Source: an uncultured Metabacillus sp.
GTDB lineage: Bacteria > Bacillota > Bacilli > Bacillales > Bacillaceae
Length of the DNA: 64,000 bases
Assembly (NCBI RefSeq): GCF_947503125.1
Contig: NZ_CANNCR010000008.1
Coordinates: forward strand, 84,166 to 148,165
Direction: 5' to 3'
The number at the start of each line of letters is the position of its first letter. The stretch's first letter is position 1. The notes below the pieces were generated by a model. It worked only from the letters and a program-made list of their open reading frames with translations, was not told where the DNA came from and did not search any database. Below are positions 9,092-17,696 of the stretch, in pieces. The translations under genes were made by a program, and so were the position numbers.

Positions 9092-9640
9092 TTAGCGGAG
9101 CGCCTGCTTAAGCTGCAAATATTGAACAGCATAGGCTGTTTTTGCATCATAAATGCGTTTGCTTTCGATCATTTCTTGCGCTTCCTCTAACGTCACCTCC
9201 AATACATCTAAAAATTCATCTTCATCTAATTCTGCAGCATTTGTTAGCTTTTCCAAATTCTCTGCAATAAATAAATGGACAAGCTCATCTGCAAAGCCCG
9301 GTGATACATAAAACGAAATGAGCGGCTTCAGATTACTGCATGTATAGCCTGTTTCTTCCTCAAGCTCTCTTTTTGCCGTCGCTAGTGGCTGTTCACCTTT
9401 TTCAAGCTTACCTGCCGGGATCTCAACAAGTGTTCGTCCAAGCGGTTTACGAAATTGTTCAACCATTAAAATTTTATTTTCAGGCGTTATTGCGATAACC
9501 GCTACTGCTCCAGGATGTTTAACAATTTCACGGGTGCTTGTTTTTCCATTAGGCAATTCAACCTCTTCTAAATATACATCAATCACTCTTCCCTTAAAAA
9601 TTTCCTTTGAGGAAAGAGTCGTTTCTTTTAAATGATCCAT
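9092..9640 (-). CDS. nudF: ADP-ribose pyrophosphatase NudF
   Basis: Nudix hydrolase that splits ADP-ribose into AMP and ribose-5-phosphate. 182 residues from the ATG at 9640, chosen for AGGAG eight bases upstream and for agreement with the B. subtilis N-terminus; a longer in-frame extension to 9814 overlaps mciZ and is not believed. The Nudix box GKLEKGEQPLATAKRELEEE is complete, as is the SPGFADE segment of the ADPRase subfamily. Upstream neighbour of the EndoQ-like gene, divergent from mciZ. Confidence 0.93.
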   Translation of the reverse strand: MDHLKETTLSSKEIFKGRVIDVYLEEVELPNGKTSTREIVKHPGAVAVIAITPENKILMVEQFRKPLGRTLVEIPAGKLEKGEQPLATAKRELEEETGYTCSNLKPLISFYVSPGFADELVHLFIAENLEKLTNAAELDEDEFLDVLEVTLEEAQEMIESKRIYDAKTAYAVQYLQLKQALR

Positions 9641-9658
9641 TATATCAGCTCCTGTTCT

Positions 9659-9683
9659 ATAAGCCTTCCTACCTTCATACATT
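9659..9683 (+). promoter_or_regulatory. candidate sigma-E promoter of mciZ
   Basis: CATACATT (9676-9683) fits the sigma-E -10 box, with ATA at 9659-9661, 14 bases upstream. It lies between divergent nudF and mciZ; mciZ is sigma-E dependent in B. subtilis. Confidence 0.55.
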
Positions 9684-9720
9684 CTATCATATCTTACCTG
9701 AAAGGAATGATTTTTTAAGC

Positions 9721-9870
9721 GTGAAAATCTATCGGTTAGATAACAGAATTGTCCTCGTTGGCAAGGCGTGGGAGATTCGAACAAAACTAAAGGAATATCG
9801 TGAGTCGTATACAACGGTTGTTGAATGGATGAAGGATGAAAAGCTGTTTACTGAATCGAAACGACGATAA
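9721..9870 (+). CDS. mciZ: mother-cell inhibitor of FtsZ, MciZ
   Basis: A 49-residue protein that caps FtsZ filaments and blocks Z-ring formation in the mother cell during sporulation. The segment VLVGKAWEIRTKLKEY is the family core. It begins with GTG at 9721 (VKIYRL); AAAGGAA at 9701 is rather far upstream, so initiation may be weak. It is longer than the 40-residue B. subtilis protein by a basic tail (ESKRR). The position between nudF and yqkF is the same as in B. subtilis, which strongly supports the call. Confidence 0.88.
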   Translation: MKIYRLDNRIVLVGKAWEIRTKLKEYRESYTTVVEWMKDEKLFTESKRR

Positions 9871-9940
9871 GTGTTATAAGTTGCTTTTTCACATTCTTTA
9901 TACTACCCTCGAAAAGAAGATGTGTATAAGGAGTGATTTG

Positions 9941-10849
9941 ATGCGAAAAAGACAACTTGGTCAATCTGATTTGTATGTAAGTGAAATAGGACTTGGCTGT
10001 ATGTCGCTTGGGACGGAAGAAAAGCATGCGCTCTCACTTATCGATAAAGCAATCGATCTGGGTATTAATTATTTTGATACAGCTGATTTATATGATGTTG
10101 GCAAAAATGAAGAGCTTGTTGGTAAAGCGATTAAGCATCGCCGAAATGATATCATCCTAGCAACAAAAGTCGGTAATCGCTGGAGGGAAGATCAATCAGG
10201 GTGGGATTGGGATCCTTCAAAAGCATACATAAAAGAAGCCGTTAAAAAGAGCCTGCAGCGTCTGCAAACTGATTTTATCGATCTATATCAGCTGCACGGC
10301 GGAACGATTGAAGACAATATTGATGAAACGATAGAGGCTTTTGAGGAATTAAAACAAGAAGGTATCATTCGTTATTATGGGATCTCCTCGATTCGACCCA
10401 ATGTGATAAAAGAATACTTAGATAAATCCAGCATCGTTTCAATTATGATGCAATATAGCCTGTTAGATCGCCGCCCAGAGGAATGGTTTTCCATCATTAA
10501 AGATAAAGGTGTCAGCGTCATTGCCCGCGGGCCGCTCGCAAAAGGGCTGTTAACTGACAAACCCCTTAACCAAAAACTAAAAGGTAAGGGATATCTTTCT
10601 TATACAAATGAAGAACTAAAGGCTTTTTTAATAAAGCTAGAAAACATTGATCCTTCACATAGTATGACCGAGCTTGCCTTACAGTATTGTCTTTACCAAG
10701 ACGTCATTGGCGCGGTTATCCCTGGTGCAAGTAAAATCCAGCAGTTAATTGAAAATGTAGAAGCAGGGAGTTCAGAACGACTATCTGCTCAAATGTATGA
10801 TAAGTTGCAACAGATAGCAAAGCCGGGTCAATATGAACAGCATCGTTAA
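9941..10849 (+). CDS. yqkF: aldo/keto reductase YqkF
   Basis: NADP-dependent oxidoreductase of the aldo/keto reductase superfamily, substrate unknown. 302 residues from the ATG at 9941 (AAGGAG seven bases before). The catalytic tetrad is visible: Asp and Tyr in NYFDTADLYD, Lys in LATKVG, His in LYQLHGG. The C-terminal GASKIQQLIENV is the NADP-binding loop of the family. The longer in-frame start at 9836 overlaps mciZ and lacks support. Confidence 0.9.
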   Translation: MRKRQLGQSDLYVSEIGLGCMSLGTEEKHALSLIDKAIDLGINYFDTADLYDVGKNEELVGKAIKHRRNDIILATKVGNRWREDQSGWDWDPSKAYIKEAVKKSLQRLQTDFIDLYQLHGGTIEDNIDETIEAFEELKQEGIIRYYGISSIRPNVIKEYLDKSSIVSIMMQYSLLDRRPEEWFSIIKDKGVSVIARGPLAKGLLTDKPLNQKLKGKGYLSYTNEELKAFLIKLENIDPSHSMTELALQYCLYQDVIGAVIPGASKIQQLIENVEAGSSERLSAQMYDKLQQIAKPGQYEQHR

Positions 10850-10870
10850 GAATAAACGCTCTAAAATCTT

Positions 10871-10901
10871 AAAACCGGGACCTGCTTGGTGTCCCGGTTT
10901 T
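10871..10901. terminator. bidirectional terminator between yqkF and yqkE
   Basis: AAAACCGGGAC/GTCCCGGTTTT stem with T runs on both sides, between two convergent genes; the yqkE stop codon touches it. Confidence 0.85.
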
Positions 10902-11133
10902 ATTTAAAGTCCTTCCACGATAAAGAACTGTCATTTAAAAGCTCCTCAAAGCTTTTATTTTTCTCTCTTTGTTTTCGTTCTTCTATTTTTTTACGTTCGA
11001 GAGCTGCTTCCCTTTCCTCTTGCTCTTTTGTTAAGCCTTTTTTTACAGCCTTTAATTGCTCGACTAAGTCGCGGTTTAAATGATCAGATACAAAAACGGT
11101 TTGATCATCCTTTTTCTTATTAGACTTTTTCAT
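10900..11133 (-). CDS. yqkE: YqkE family protein (DUF3886)
   Basis: A 77-residue, highly charged protein of unknown function. Lysine- and glutamate-rich heptads (about 30-60) predict a long helix or coiled coil. It starts MKKSNKKKDDQ with GGAGG seven bases before the ATG at 11133 and ends SLSWKDFK, a typical YqkE tail. Lies convergent to yqkF as in B. subtilis. Confidence 0.82.
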   Translation of the reverse strand: MKKSNKKKDDQTVFVSDHLNRDLVEQLKAVKKGLTKEQEEREAALERKKIEERKQREKNKSFEELLNDSSLSWKDFK

Positions 11134-11281
11134 CCAAGTGCCTCCTCTTCCCTCTCTCATACAAAGTATAAGAAAGTTTTCTACCATTTTAAAGGATTTA
11201 CACTTAAAAATTAATTAAATCTCCACCTGCATATTTTTTCCCTTCTACAGACATTTTAAAAGATAGAAAGGAGCGATTTAA

Positions 11282-11401
11282 ATGGCAAACCAACGTGGAC
11301 AAAAAGGTAAACCCAATGCAGATACATCAAAAAAGATGATGGCTGCTGAAGAAGTAGATAAAGCCATACACCCAACTAAAAGACAAAATTCACCGCAATA
11401 A
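11282..11401 (+). CDS. 39-residue basic hydrophilic protein, unknown
   Basis: Begins MANQRGQKGKPNADTSKK and ends KRQNSPQ; no hydrophobic segment. An excellent ribosome site (AAAGGAG, eight bases before the ATG) and a strong terminator behind it show that it is a real gene. Composition (Lys, Gln, Asn, Gly, no Cys or Trp) is like that of minor spore proteins, but it does not match an Ssp family that I can name. It sits between yqkE and the yqkD homologue. Confidence 0.6.
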   Translation: MANQRGQKGKPNADTSKKMMAAEEVDKAIHPTKRQNSPQ

Positions 11402-11435
11402 TCATAAGTATTTAAAACCAGCCTTTTCTCTTACT

Positions 11436-11470
11436 AAAAGCAGTCGATTCTTGAATCACTGCTTTTTTAA
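11436..11470 (+). terminator. terminator of the 39-aa gene
   Basis: AAAAGCAGT and ACTGCTTTT arms extended by GATTC/GAATC, then TT. Confidence 0.8.
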
Positions 11471-11569
11471 CTTTTTAATATCAGTTCTAGACTTAACACT
11501 CCCTTTGTTATAATGAAGTGAGATCAGATAGATCTAAAAAGGTATTACTTTAAAATAAAGGAGTTGCCT

Positions 11570-12474
11570 ATGAAAAAAGTAGTTATTGGACTGTTCATCA
11601 TCCTCTCATATATTTTTATTGTCGGCTTTTTCTTTACGAATAAAATGATGTACATAAAAAAGAAGACAGATAAAGAAATCATTGATCGAGAAACGATGCT
11701 TGAGCTTTTTAATCAAGAAGAGTTTGATGCGTTAGAAAAAAAAGATTTCTCCATTCCATCCCGGTTTGGGTATACAATTAAAGGTTCGCTTATTGAACTT
11801 CATGAAACGAATCGTTATATCATTTTATGCCACGGAGTTACCGTCAATCGCCTTAATTCAGTGAAATACATGAATTTATTTTTACAAAAAGGCTGGAATG
11901 TATTGATCTACGACCATCGCAGGCATGGCGAAAGCGGCGGGAAAACTACAAGCTATGGCCATTATGAAAAATTTGATCTTCAATCGGTTGTCCACTGGTT
12001 AAAGCAAGAGGCCTGCGACTCCATTGTTTTAGGTATTCACGGTGAATCAATGGGCGCTGTAACAACATTACTTTATGCTGGTATGGTGGAAGATGGCGCA
12101 GATTTTTATATTGCTGATTGTCCTTTTTCAGAGCTTGAAGCACAGCTGCTTTACCGGCTAAAAGCTGAATTTAAAGTTCCCAGCTTCCTAGTGATGCCAA
12201 TCGCAAGCCTTTTGTTCAGCTCCGTGACCGCTATTCGCTTAAAGATGTGTCGCCAATCAATTCGGTAGCAAATATTAAGAGTCCTGTACTCTTTATCCAT
12301 AGTAAGGATGACGATTATATCCCTTCTGAAATGACTCAACAGCTTTATGAGAAAAAGAAGGGGGCAAAAAAGCTTTATTTAGCTGAAAAGGGGTCACATG
12401 CGATGTCCTATGCTGAGAATCGCGAGGAATATTCCAACGTCATTGATGATTTTTTCGATGAAATTGGGTTATAA
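11570..12474 (+). pseudogene. yqkD: alpha/beta hydrolase YqkD, interrupted by a frameshift
   Basis: Membrane-anchored serine hydrolase family; N-terminal hydrophobic anchor at residues 4-24. The start at 11570 has AAAGGAG six bases upstream. The nucleophile elbow GIHGESMGA is in the first frame, which ends at 12268; the Asp (HSKDDDYIP) and His (KGSHAMSY) of the triad are in the next frame, ending at 12474. The true sequence can be read across as PIASLF then VQLRDRYSLKDVSPINS if one T is added in the TTTT at 12210-12213. So one base is missing, either a real mutation or a sequencing error. About 301 residues when repaired. Confidence 0.85.
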
Positions 12475-12482
12475 ATAGTAAA

Positions 12483-12511
12483 AAGGCTGCCCTGTTAGTA
12501 GGTGCAGCCTT
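12483..12511 (-). terminator. terminator after yqkC
   Basis: AAGGCTGC/GCAGCCTT stem, followed by TTTTTAC on the minus strand; convergent with yqkD. Confidence 0.75.
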
Positions 12512-12516
12512 ACATT

Positions 12517-12759
12517 TTATCCCAGCACATCTGAAATATTCTCCATATTATTCTCCATCCACTGAATCGCTTCATCAATGGTTGGGAATTCCTGTGCTTC
12601 AAACGTCATCTCATCTTGAAGCAGCCATACATCCTTTGTTTCATCATGAAATCCGCCGATTGACCAATGAAGAAGACTGTATGGATGATTATCATTTAAA
12701 AAAGATACCCATGTCTTATTTAAGGCAACATTTTTTATCGATTTTAACCGATCCTTCAC
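12517..12759 (-). CDS. yqkC: YqkC family protein (DUF2552)
   Basis: 80-residue cytosolic protein of unknown function with a tryptophan-rich centre ([20 protein letters not shown]) and acidic C-terminal half. Length and sequence fit the YqkC family, which occurs next to yqkB in B. subtilis. It starts 12 bases after yqkB and is likely cotranscribed. Confidence 0.82.
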   Translation of the reverse strand: MKDRLKSIKNVALNKTWVSFLNDNHPYSLLHWSIGGFHDETKDVWLLQDEMTFEAQEFPTIDEAIQWMENNMENISDVLG

Positions 12760-12771
12760 CTAAATCTCCCC

Positions 12772-13095
12772 TCACTTTACTAGTAAACTCATACGCGGAT
12801 TTAATATTTGGGAAGGGCTTTTTAACATATAACAATTGGCTGTTTTGTTAAAGGTAATGGTGAGCTCTTCATCTAAAAAGACCATTTTTGTTTTTTCAAC
12901 ATATAATGGTACATCATTTGTTGCAAGCTCAACATCATCATCATCAAGCTCATCCACAAGCCATAAGGATGTCACACCGCTCATTACACATCCGCAGCCT
13001 TCTGTATCATATTTTACTTTTAACACCTTATCTTTATTTTCTTTTAGTTTAGGTGATAATTGCTCAAGTGCTTCCTTTGTAAATGTTAACTTCAT
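12772..13095 (-). CDS. yqkB: HesB/IscA-like protein YqkB
   Basis: 107 residues of the iron-sulfur biosynthesis-like fold (HesB/YadR/YfhF). The EGCGCVMSG segment holds the conserved cysteines near residue 33-35; the C-terminal Cys pair of true IscA proteins is reduced to one (NCYML), so a carrier function for clusters is uncertain. Upstream gene of the yqkB-yqkC pair. Confidence 0.8.
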   Translation of the reverse strand: MKLTFTKEALEQLSPKLKENKDKVLKVKYDTEGCGCVMSGVTSLWLVDELDDDDVELATNDVPLYVEKTKMVFLDEELTITFNKTANCYMLKSPSQILNPRMSLLVK

Positions 13096-13150
13096 GATTG
13101 TACTCCTTCTCTCTGCTTTAATCCCATTTTACCATAGCTAGTTGCGCTTC

Positions 13151-14584
13151 TCACCTTTTTTGGAAGGAGCTTGAATTGCTTTCTCCCATTCCTTCTCTTA
13201 TGTTAAATGGAAGAGTGATCGAGAATGACGTTCCCTTATTTAGCGTACTTTTTACCTTTATGTCTCCCTCTAATACGACAACAAGCTGCTTGACTATAGA
13301 TAAGCCTAAACCTGTACTGCCGAGCCTGTCCGAACGGGATTTATCTGCCTTATAAAATCTCTCAAAAATATACGGGAGATCATGTTCTGATATACCTATT
13401 CCTGTATCTTCTATTACGAGATTCACTTTCTTTTTACCTGCATTGCCAGCGATTTTCACTTCGCCATTAACCCTGTTATAACGAATAGCATTTTCTACTA
13501 AATTCATCAAAATTTGTTCTAGACGGACTGCATCTGTATAAATAAAAGGGATGTTGGCATCTAGTTCTTTCAGGAGGCGCAATTTCTTCTTTTTAGCTTT
13601 TAATGCAACTTTTGTCAAACAATTTCCAATCAAATCATAAAGATTAACCCAAGTAAAGTGAAGGTCTAATTGTCCTCCTTCGATTTTGGATAGCTCAAAC
13701 AAATCAGCGACCAAAGCATTTAATTGATTCACTTCATCCAAAATAATGGATAAATAAAGCTCCTTCTCTTTTTCATTTTTATACAATTTATCATGAATCA
13801 CCTGTGTATAACCTTTTATATAAGAAATAGGTGTTCGCAAATCATGGGAGATATTAGCGAAAAATTCTGTTTGCCTATTTCGATATCCTTCTAGCTCATG
13901 ACCTAGATCATTGATCGCTGCTGCCAATGAACCTACCTCATCATTTGACGTAATGGATACTTTTCTATAAAACTTACCTTTCGCTACATCCCGCGTTACT
14001 TTTTCCATTTGCAATAAAGGTGAAGCAAGCTTTTTCGAGGCAATATAGGTAAAGGCCAATGCCATACAAAGGGCACCCAGCAATGTGGCCAACAGCAAAA
14101 GCTCAATATGATGGATCGTCTGTTTAATTTGTTCCGCCTTAGAAAAGACCAATATTGCCCCGTTTACCTTGTCATCTATTTGCAACGGCTTCCCGGTAGC
14201 GAGATAGTTCTTTTGATTATAGGGGTTAAAATAATCTAGTTTTACTGCCTTCCCTGAATAAACTGATACGGGCAAATCTCCAGAAATTTGAGTTCTTTTA
14301 GGCAAAATGGTATCGTTGGACGTGTATAAAACCTTGCCATCCCGGTCAATAATGCAAATTTCTGTTTTGGTTAATCGTGCTACGGTTTTCAATGAATCAA
14401 TATCTTTTAAGTCTGTTAAGGTGTGGGAATATTGGTAGGCTAATTGATCGATTTGGTGGCGTGCTTCACTAAAATAGAATCTAGCAAAAAGCTGATCGAT
14501 CGTATATGTCAATGGTAAAATGACACACATTAGGATAATAAATATGGTGCCTCCGAGCTTAAAAACAATGCTGTTCCATTTCAT
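13151..14584 (-). CDS. sensor histidine kinase (HAMP type)
   Basis: 477 residues. Transmembrane helices at about 10-29 and 160-181 enclose an extracytoplasmic sensor domain of 130 residues; HAMP domain follows to about 235. The phosphoacceptor is H247 in NISHDLRTP. ATP-binding motifs N (LVENAIRYN), G1 (EDTGIGIS), F (YIFERFYKAD) and G2 (STGLGLSIV) are all present, so it should be active. It overlaps the response regulator by four bases. The signal is unknown; neither the flanking genes nor B. subtilis synteny gives a name. Confidence 0.9.
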   Translation of the reverse strand: MKWNSIVFKLGGTIFIILMCVILPLTYTIDQLFARFYFSEARHQIDQLAYQYSHTLTDLKDIDSLKTVARLTKTEICIIDRDGKVLYTSNDTILPKRTQISGDLPVSVYSGKAVKLDYFNPYNQKNYLATGKPLQIDDKVNGAILVFSKAEQIKQTIHHIELLLLATLLGALCMALAFTYIASKKLASPLLQMEKVTRDVAKGKFYRKVSITSNDEVGSLAAAINDLGHELEGYRNRQTEFFANISHDLRTPISYIKGYTQVIHDKLYKNEKEKELYLSIILDEVNQLNALVADLFELSKIEGGQLDLHFTWVNLYDLIGNCLTKVALKAKKKKLRLLKELDANIPFIYTDAVRLEQILMNLVENAIRYNRVNGEVKIAGNAGKKKVNLVIEDTGIGISEHDLPYIFERFYKADKSRSDRLGSTGLGLSIVKQLVVVLEGDIKVKSTLNKGTSFSITLPFNIREGMGESNSSSFQKR

Positions 14585-15285
14585 ACGTTTCCATCCGACT
14601 GATTCAACTTATAGCCCACACCCCAAATAGTTTCAATGGGATTATATGCAGGTACTTTTTCCTTCACCTTAATTCGGATATTCTTAATATGAGAATCAAC
14701 GGCCCGATGATCTCTTGTATCCTTCATTCCCCAGATAACATCGAGCAATAAATCTCTAGTAAAAACCCGTTGAGGCTGATTCGCCAATAGATGAAGCAAA
14801 TCATATTCCTTAGGGGTTAAATTTAACTTCTCACCTTTAACTAGGATCGTTCTGCTCTCTGTTTCTATCTTCATTAGTTGATTTCCGATCATGACCACCT
14901 TTTGCTTATGAGGATCACCATTCATATCAGAACGCCTTAACAAAGCCTTGATTCGAGCAATCAGCTCCTCAGGCTCAAAAGGTTTCCCTAAATAATCATC
15001 TGCCCCGATATCTAATCCGTAAATTTTATCTTTTAACTCGTTTCTCGCTGTTAGCATAAGGATAGGTGTTTCCTTTTCTTTTCTAATCTCTTTGCAAATC
15101 TGCCACCCATTAATCTTTGGGAGCATGATGTCTAATATGATTATATGGAATTCTGCAGATGTGAGGATAGCTAATGCCTGCTTTCCGTCCTCTGCCTCTA
15201 TTACCTCATATTCTTTTTCCAGGTAAATTTTTAATAAGTTTCTCATATTCCATTCATCATCAACCAGCAATATTCTCTTCTTCAT
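14581..15285 (-). CDS. OmpR/PhoB family response regulator
   Basis: 234 residues: receiver domain with acidic pair DD at 9-10, phosphoacceptor D52 (ILDIMLP), Thr near 79 (MLTA) and Lys in YLGKPF; then a winged-helix DNA-binding domain (about 130-230) ending ETIWGVGYKL. Its ATG follows GGAGGAGATCA. First gene of the pair with the HAMP kinase. Target genes unknown; the nearest upstream gene is a decayed SulP transporter. Confidence 0.92.
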   Translation of the reverse strand: MKKRILLVDDEWNMRNLLKIYLEKEYEVIEAEDGKQALAILTSAEFHIIILDIMLPKINGWQICKEIRKEKETPILMLTARNELKDKIYGLDIGADDYLGKPFEPEELIARIKALLRRSDMNGDPHKQKVVMIGNQLMKIETESRTILVKGEKLNLTPKEYDLLHLLANQPQRVFTRDLLLDVIWGMKDTRDHRAVDSHIKNIRIKVKEKVPAYNPIETIWGVGYKLNQSDGNV

Positions 15286-15564
15286 TGATCTCCTCCGGCT
15301 TTAAATGTCTTTATAAGCATTGCGATCTTCGGATTTTCCAAGCTGTCGGTTCACATTTTATCTCTTTAAACTTTACCTATAACATAAAAGAATTTGTAGA
15401 CAATATCTCAAAATTGAAACTATCGATATACTTTTATTTGAAAAAATAGGACATATGGAACAAAATTGAAAAACTCCATAATTTCTCCAAATTTGCAGAT
15501 TACATTAATAATTACCGTGCAAAAACTTGTGTTTGATAAAGAAACATAGAGGAGGATGTTATGG

Positions 15565-15746
15565 ATGTTTAGTTCTAGCAGGTTTGCAAATTACACGTTT
15601 ACACATTTTCAAAAAGATCTTGTTGCAGGTTGGTCGTTTGCATTGTAGCTATTCCACTGGCGATGGCTTTTGCTATTGCCTTTAGGAGTAAGGCCGGAGT
15701 ATGGGTTATCCAAAATCGATCAAACAAAATCGAAAACGTGAGCTAA
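15565..15746 (+). pseudogene. remnant of a SulP-family anion permease
   Basis: A good ribosome site (GGAGGATG) leads into MFSSSRFANYTF then FQKDLVAG, which is how SulP permeases begin, and stops at TAG after WSFAL. In another frame directly after comes IVAIPLAMAFAIA, the hallmark first transmembrane helix of SulP (sulfate/bicarbonate type) transporters. After that the frame runs into an unrelated tail and a stop at 15744. Only about 60 of roughly 480 or more residues remain, so an internal deletion plus frameshift is inferred. Confidence 0.7.
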
Positions 15747-15781
15747 GGTTAGTTTAATCAGAGTTAACTATTTTTTGTTAC

Positions 15782-15821
15782 ATATCCCGTAGATTTAATC
15801 CTTCTACGGGATATTCTTTAT
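15782..15821 (+). terminator. terminator of the SulP remnant
   Basis: ATATCCCGTAG/CTACGGGATAT stem of 11 bp, then TTCTTT. It suggests that the original 3' end of the transporter unit survives. Confidence 0.6.
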
Positions 15822-15854
15822 CATGGAGCTAGATAAAGAAGGTAAATCTCCCGT

Positions 15855-16187
15855 CTATTTTTGCTTCACATCAACAATTGCTGCAAATGGCAGCTTAAAG
15901 CGCTGGCCGCTTTGTTCATCAACAATTTGAAGCGTATGAGCAATCGGGTCTATATAGTGGACATACCCAGAGCATTTTTGATGAAAATGGTCTTGATAGT
16001 ACGTAAAAACGAGCTCCATATGCTCTTCCATTGCTAAGCAAATGATTTCATTAAACTGTTCGAGCTGCTGCTCATCAAGCTCAGTCTTTTCTTGATAGGT
16101 ATCAGCTTCTGACCAATCTCTTAATAGCTTTACATGTTCAGGCAGCATCATTGATGTCCATTTAATATTTCCTCTGTCCCGTATCAT
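15855..16187 (-). CDS. yqjX: YolD-like protein YqjX
   Basis: 110-residue YolD-like family protein (PF08863). The family N-terminus is seen in MIRDRGNIKWTSMMLPEHV. YolD-like genes usually lie beside Y-family polymerases, here downstream of uvrX as in B. subtilis (yqjW-yqjX). Function is not established; a role as polymerase partner in SOS mutagenesis has been suggested for the family. The gap to uvrX is 176 bases, longer than usual, and holds nothing I recognise. Confidence 0.85.
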   Translation of the reverse strand: MIRDRGNIKWTSMMLPEHVKLLRDWSEADTYQEKTELDEQQLEQFNEIICLAMEEHMELVFTYYQDHFHQKCSGYVHYIDPIAHTLQIVDEQSGQRFKLPFAAIVDVKQK

Positions 16188-16363
16188 GACTTCATCACCA
16201 CCCTAACACTCGGTTAACATTCTCTTTAGGCAGCCTAAGCGAATATGATTTCTTTTAGACAACCGCTCAGCTTGCCTTCAAAACAGAGTAAGGATTCGCA
16301 ACACGAATGATTGAGCCATTGCCAAAGCTGTTAAGCTCTAGATTCCACTTTGAAATAGGCTTA

Positions 16364-17626
16364 TTATGCTTTATGGCCGCCGACAAGCTTGGCACGATGC
16401 TTCGCAGTCCCAGCCGGAGTGTACGACACAGCACGTAAAATCGCATCTGAACCATACTTTTGACGAATGGAATCCATTACATAACCAAGTGTTCGCTGCT
16501 TTATGCGGTTTGGCCGAAACAAATCGAGCTGCATCTCACAATCGTCCTCAATATTTGACAGTGTAATCGATATTTGCCGAACTGTTTTATTGGCATAAAA
16601 TGTCTCAAATAACTGCAAACATGTTTCATAAATATCCATCGTAATATTTGTTGGTTGATCAATTGTTTTGGAACGATAAAAACCACCGCCAAATTCATCG
16701 CGGCTATAGCCAATCCCAAGGCTGATCGTTCGTCCTACCTTTTTATGCTGACGCGCTCTGCGGGCAACCTCCTCACTGATTTCCAAAATCACATGCTTTA
16801 CTTCCTCTGGATCGGGATAGTCACGAAGTAAAATTTGGCTTTTGCCGAAGCTGATTTGTCCTTGCATAATCGGTGCACCAACTTCCGACAAGTCTACTCC
16901 CCATGCGTGATAGTAAAGCTGATTGCCCATGATGCCAAATTTTTTTTCCAAAAGCTCGAGCGGATAATGAGCCAGCTGTCCAACATTAAAAATCCCCATT
17001 CGGTTCAACGTCTTTTGCACTCTCGACCCAATGCCCCACATTTTATTTAACGGCTCAAGCTTCCACAGCTTTTCTTTTACATCGTCATATGTCCACTCTG
17101 CTATCCCTGTCTTTTTTGCATCAATATCCAAGCATATTTTTGCAAGCAGCATATTAGGCCCAATGCCAATTGCAGCAAGAAGACCGAACTTACGCTTCAA
17201 CTCATCACGAATTTTATCGGCAATTGTTCGGGCATCTCCCCAAATATGCTCAACACCATCGACTTCGATAAAACTTTCATCCACACTGTAAGTATGGATC
17301 GCCTCTTTTGGTACATAGCGATGAAACAGTTTTGTTATTTCTGTTGACATTCGGATATACGTTCCCATCTTCGGGTTAACAATCCTAATCCGCGGATCGT
17401 TCGGAACTTCAAAACGCCTTGCACCCGTTTTAATGCCAAATTCCTTTTTCATTTGCGGAGAAGCTGCCAGCACGATGCTTCCCTGCCGCTCAGTATCACC
17501 AACAACAACTAAATAGCATGTCAATGGATCCATCCCCAGTAAAACCGCAGCACAGCTAGCATAAAAGCTTTTCATATCAATACAAAGAATTTTTCGCTTT
17601 GGAAATTGATCATAGTTTTCAATCAT
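16364..17626 (-). CDS. uvrX: Y-family DNA polymerase UvrX/YqjW
   Basis: Error-prone translesion polymerase of the UmuC/PolV-like group. 420 residues from the ATG at 17626 (GGAGG eight bases upstream). Catalytic acidic residues are in ILCIDMKSFYAS and YSVDESF; helix-hairpin-helix around MWGIGSRVQKTL; the beta-clamp motif QLDLF lies near residue 367. Two LexA-like boxes in the promoter region suggest SOS control. Partner gene yqjX is downstream. Confidence 0.92.
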   Translation of the reverse strand: MIENYDQFPKRKILCIDMKSFYASCAAVLLGMDPLTCYLVVVGDTERQGSIVLAASPQMKKEFGIKTGARRFEVPNDPRIRIVNPKMGTYIRMSTEITKLFHRYVPKEAIHTYSVDESFIEVDGVEHIWGDARTIADKIRDELKRKFGLLAAIGIGPNMLLAKICLDIDAKKTGIAEWTYDDVKEKLWKLEPLNKMWGIGSRVQKTLNRMGIFNVGQLAHYPLELLEKKFGIMGNQLYYHAWGVDLSEVGAPIMQGQISFGKSQILLRDYPDPEEVKHVILEISEEVARRARQHKKVGRTISLGIGYSRDEFGGGFYRSKTIDQPTNITMDIYETCLQLFETFYANKTVRQISITLSNIEDDCEMQLDLFRPNRIKQRTLGYVMDSIRQKYGSDAILRAVSYTPAGTAKHRAKLVGGHKA

Positions 17627-17643
17627 AGCCGCTTCCTCCAACA

Positions 17644-17657
17644 AGAATGTATGTTCT
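17644..17657. promoter_or_regulatory. LexA-like (SOS) box 1 upstream of uvrX
   Basis: On the minus strand AGAACATACATTCT: the half site GAAC is perfect and the other half (ATTC) has one change from GTTC. It lies directly before the uvrX ribosome site. Confidence 0.5.
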
Positions 17658-17682
17658 CATTTATTATATTCTTCATCTTAAG

Positions 17683-17696
17683 CGAATATACGTTCG
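17683..17696. promoter_or_regulatory. LexA-like (SOS) box 2 between uvrX and yqzH
   Basis: CGAATATACGTTCG differs by one base from the Bacillus LexA consensus CGAACnnnnGTTCG. It could serve both uvrX and the divergent yqzH. Confidence 0.72.

Noticed and set aside
9607..9720. N-terminal extension of MciZ to 9607
   Set aside because: Overlaps nudF, and homologues start at the GTG at 9721.
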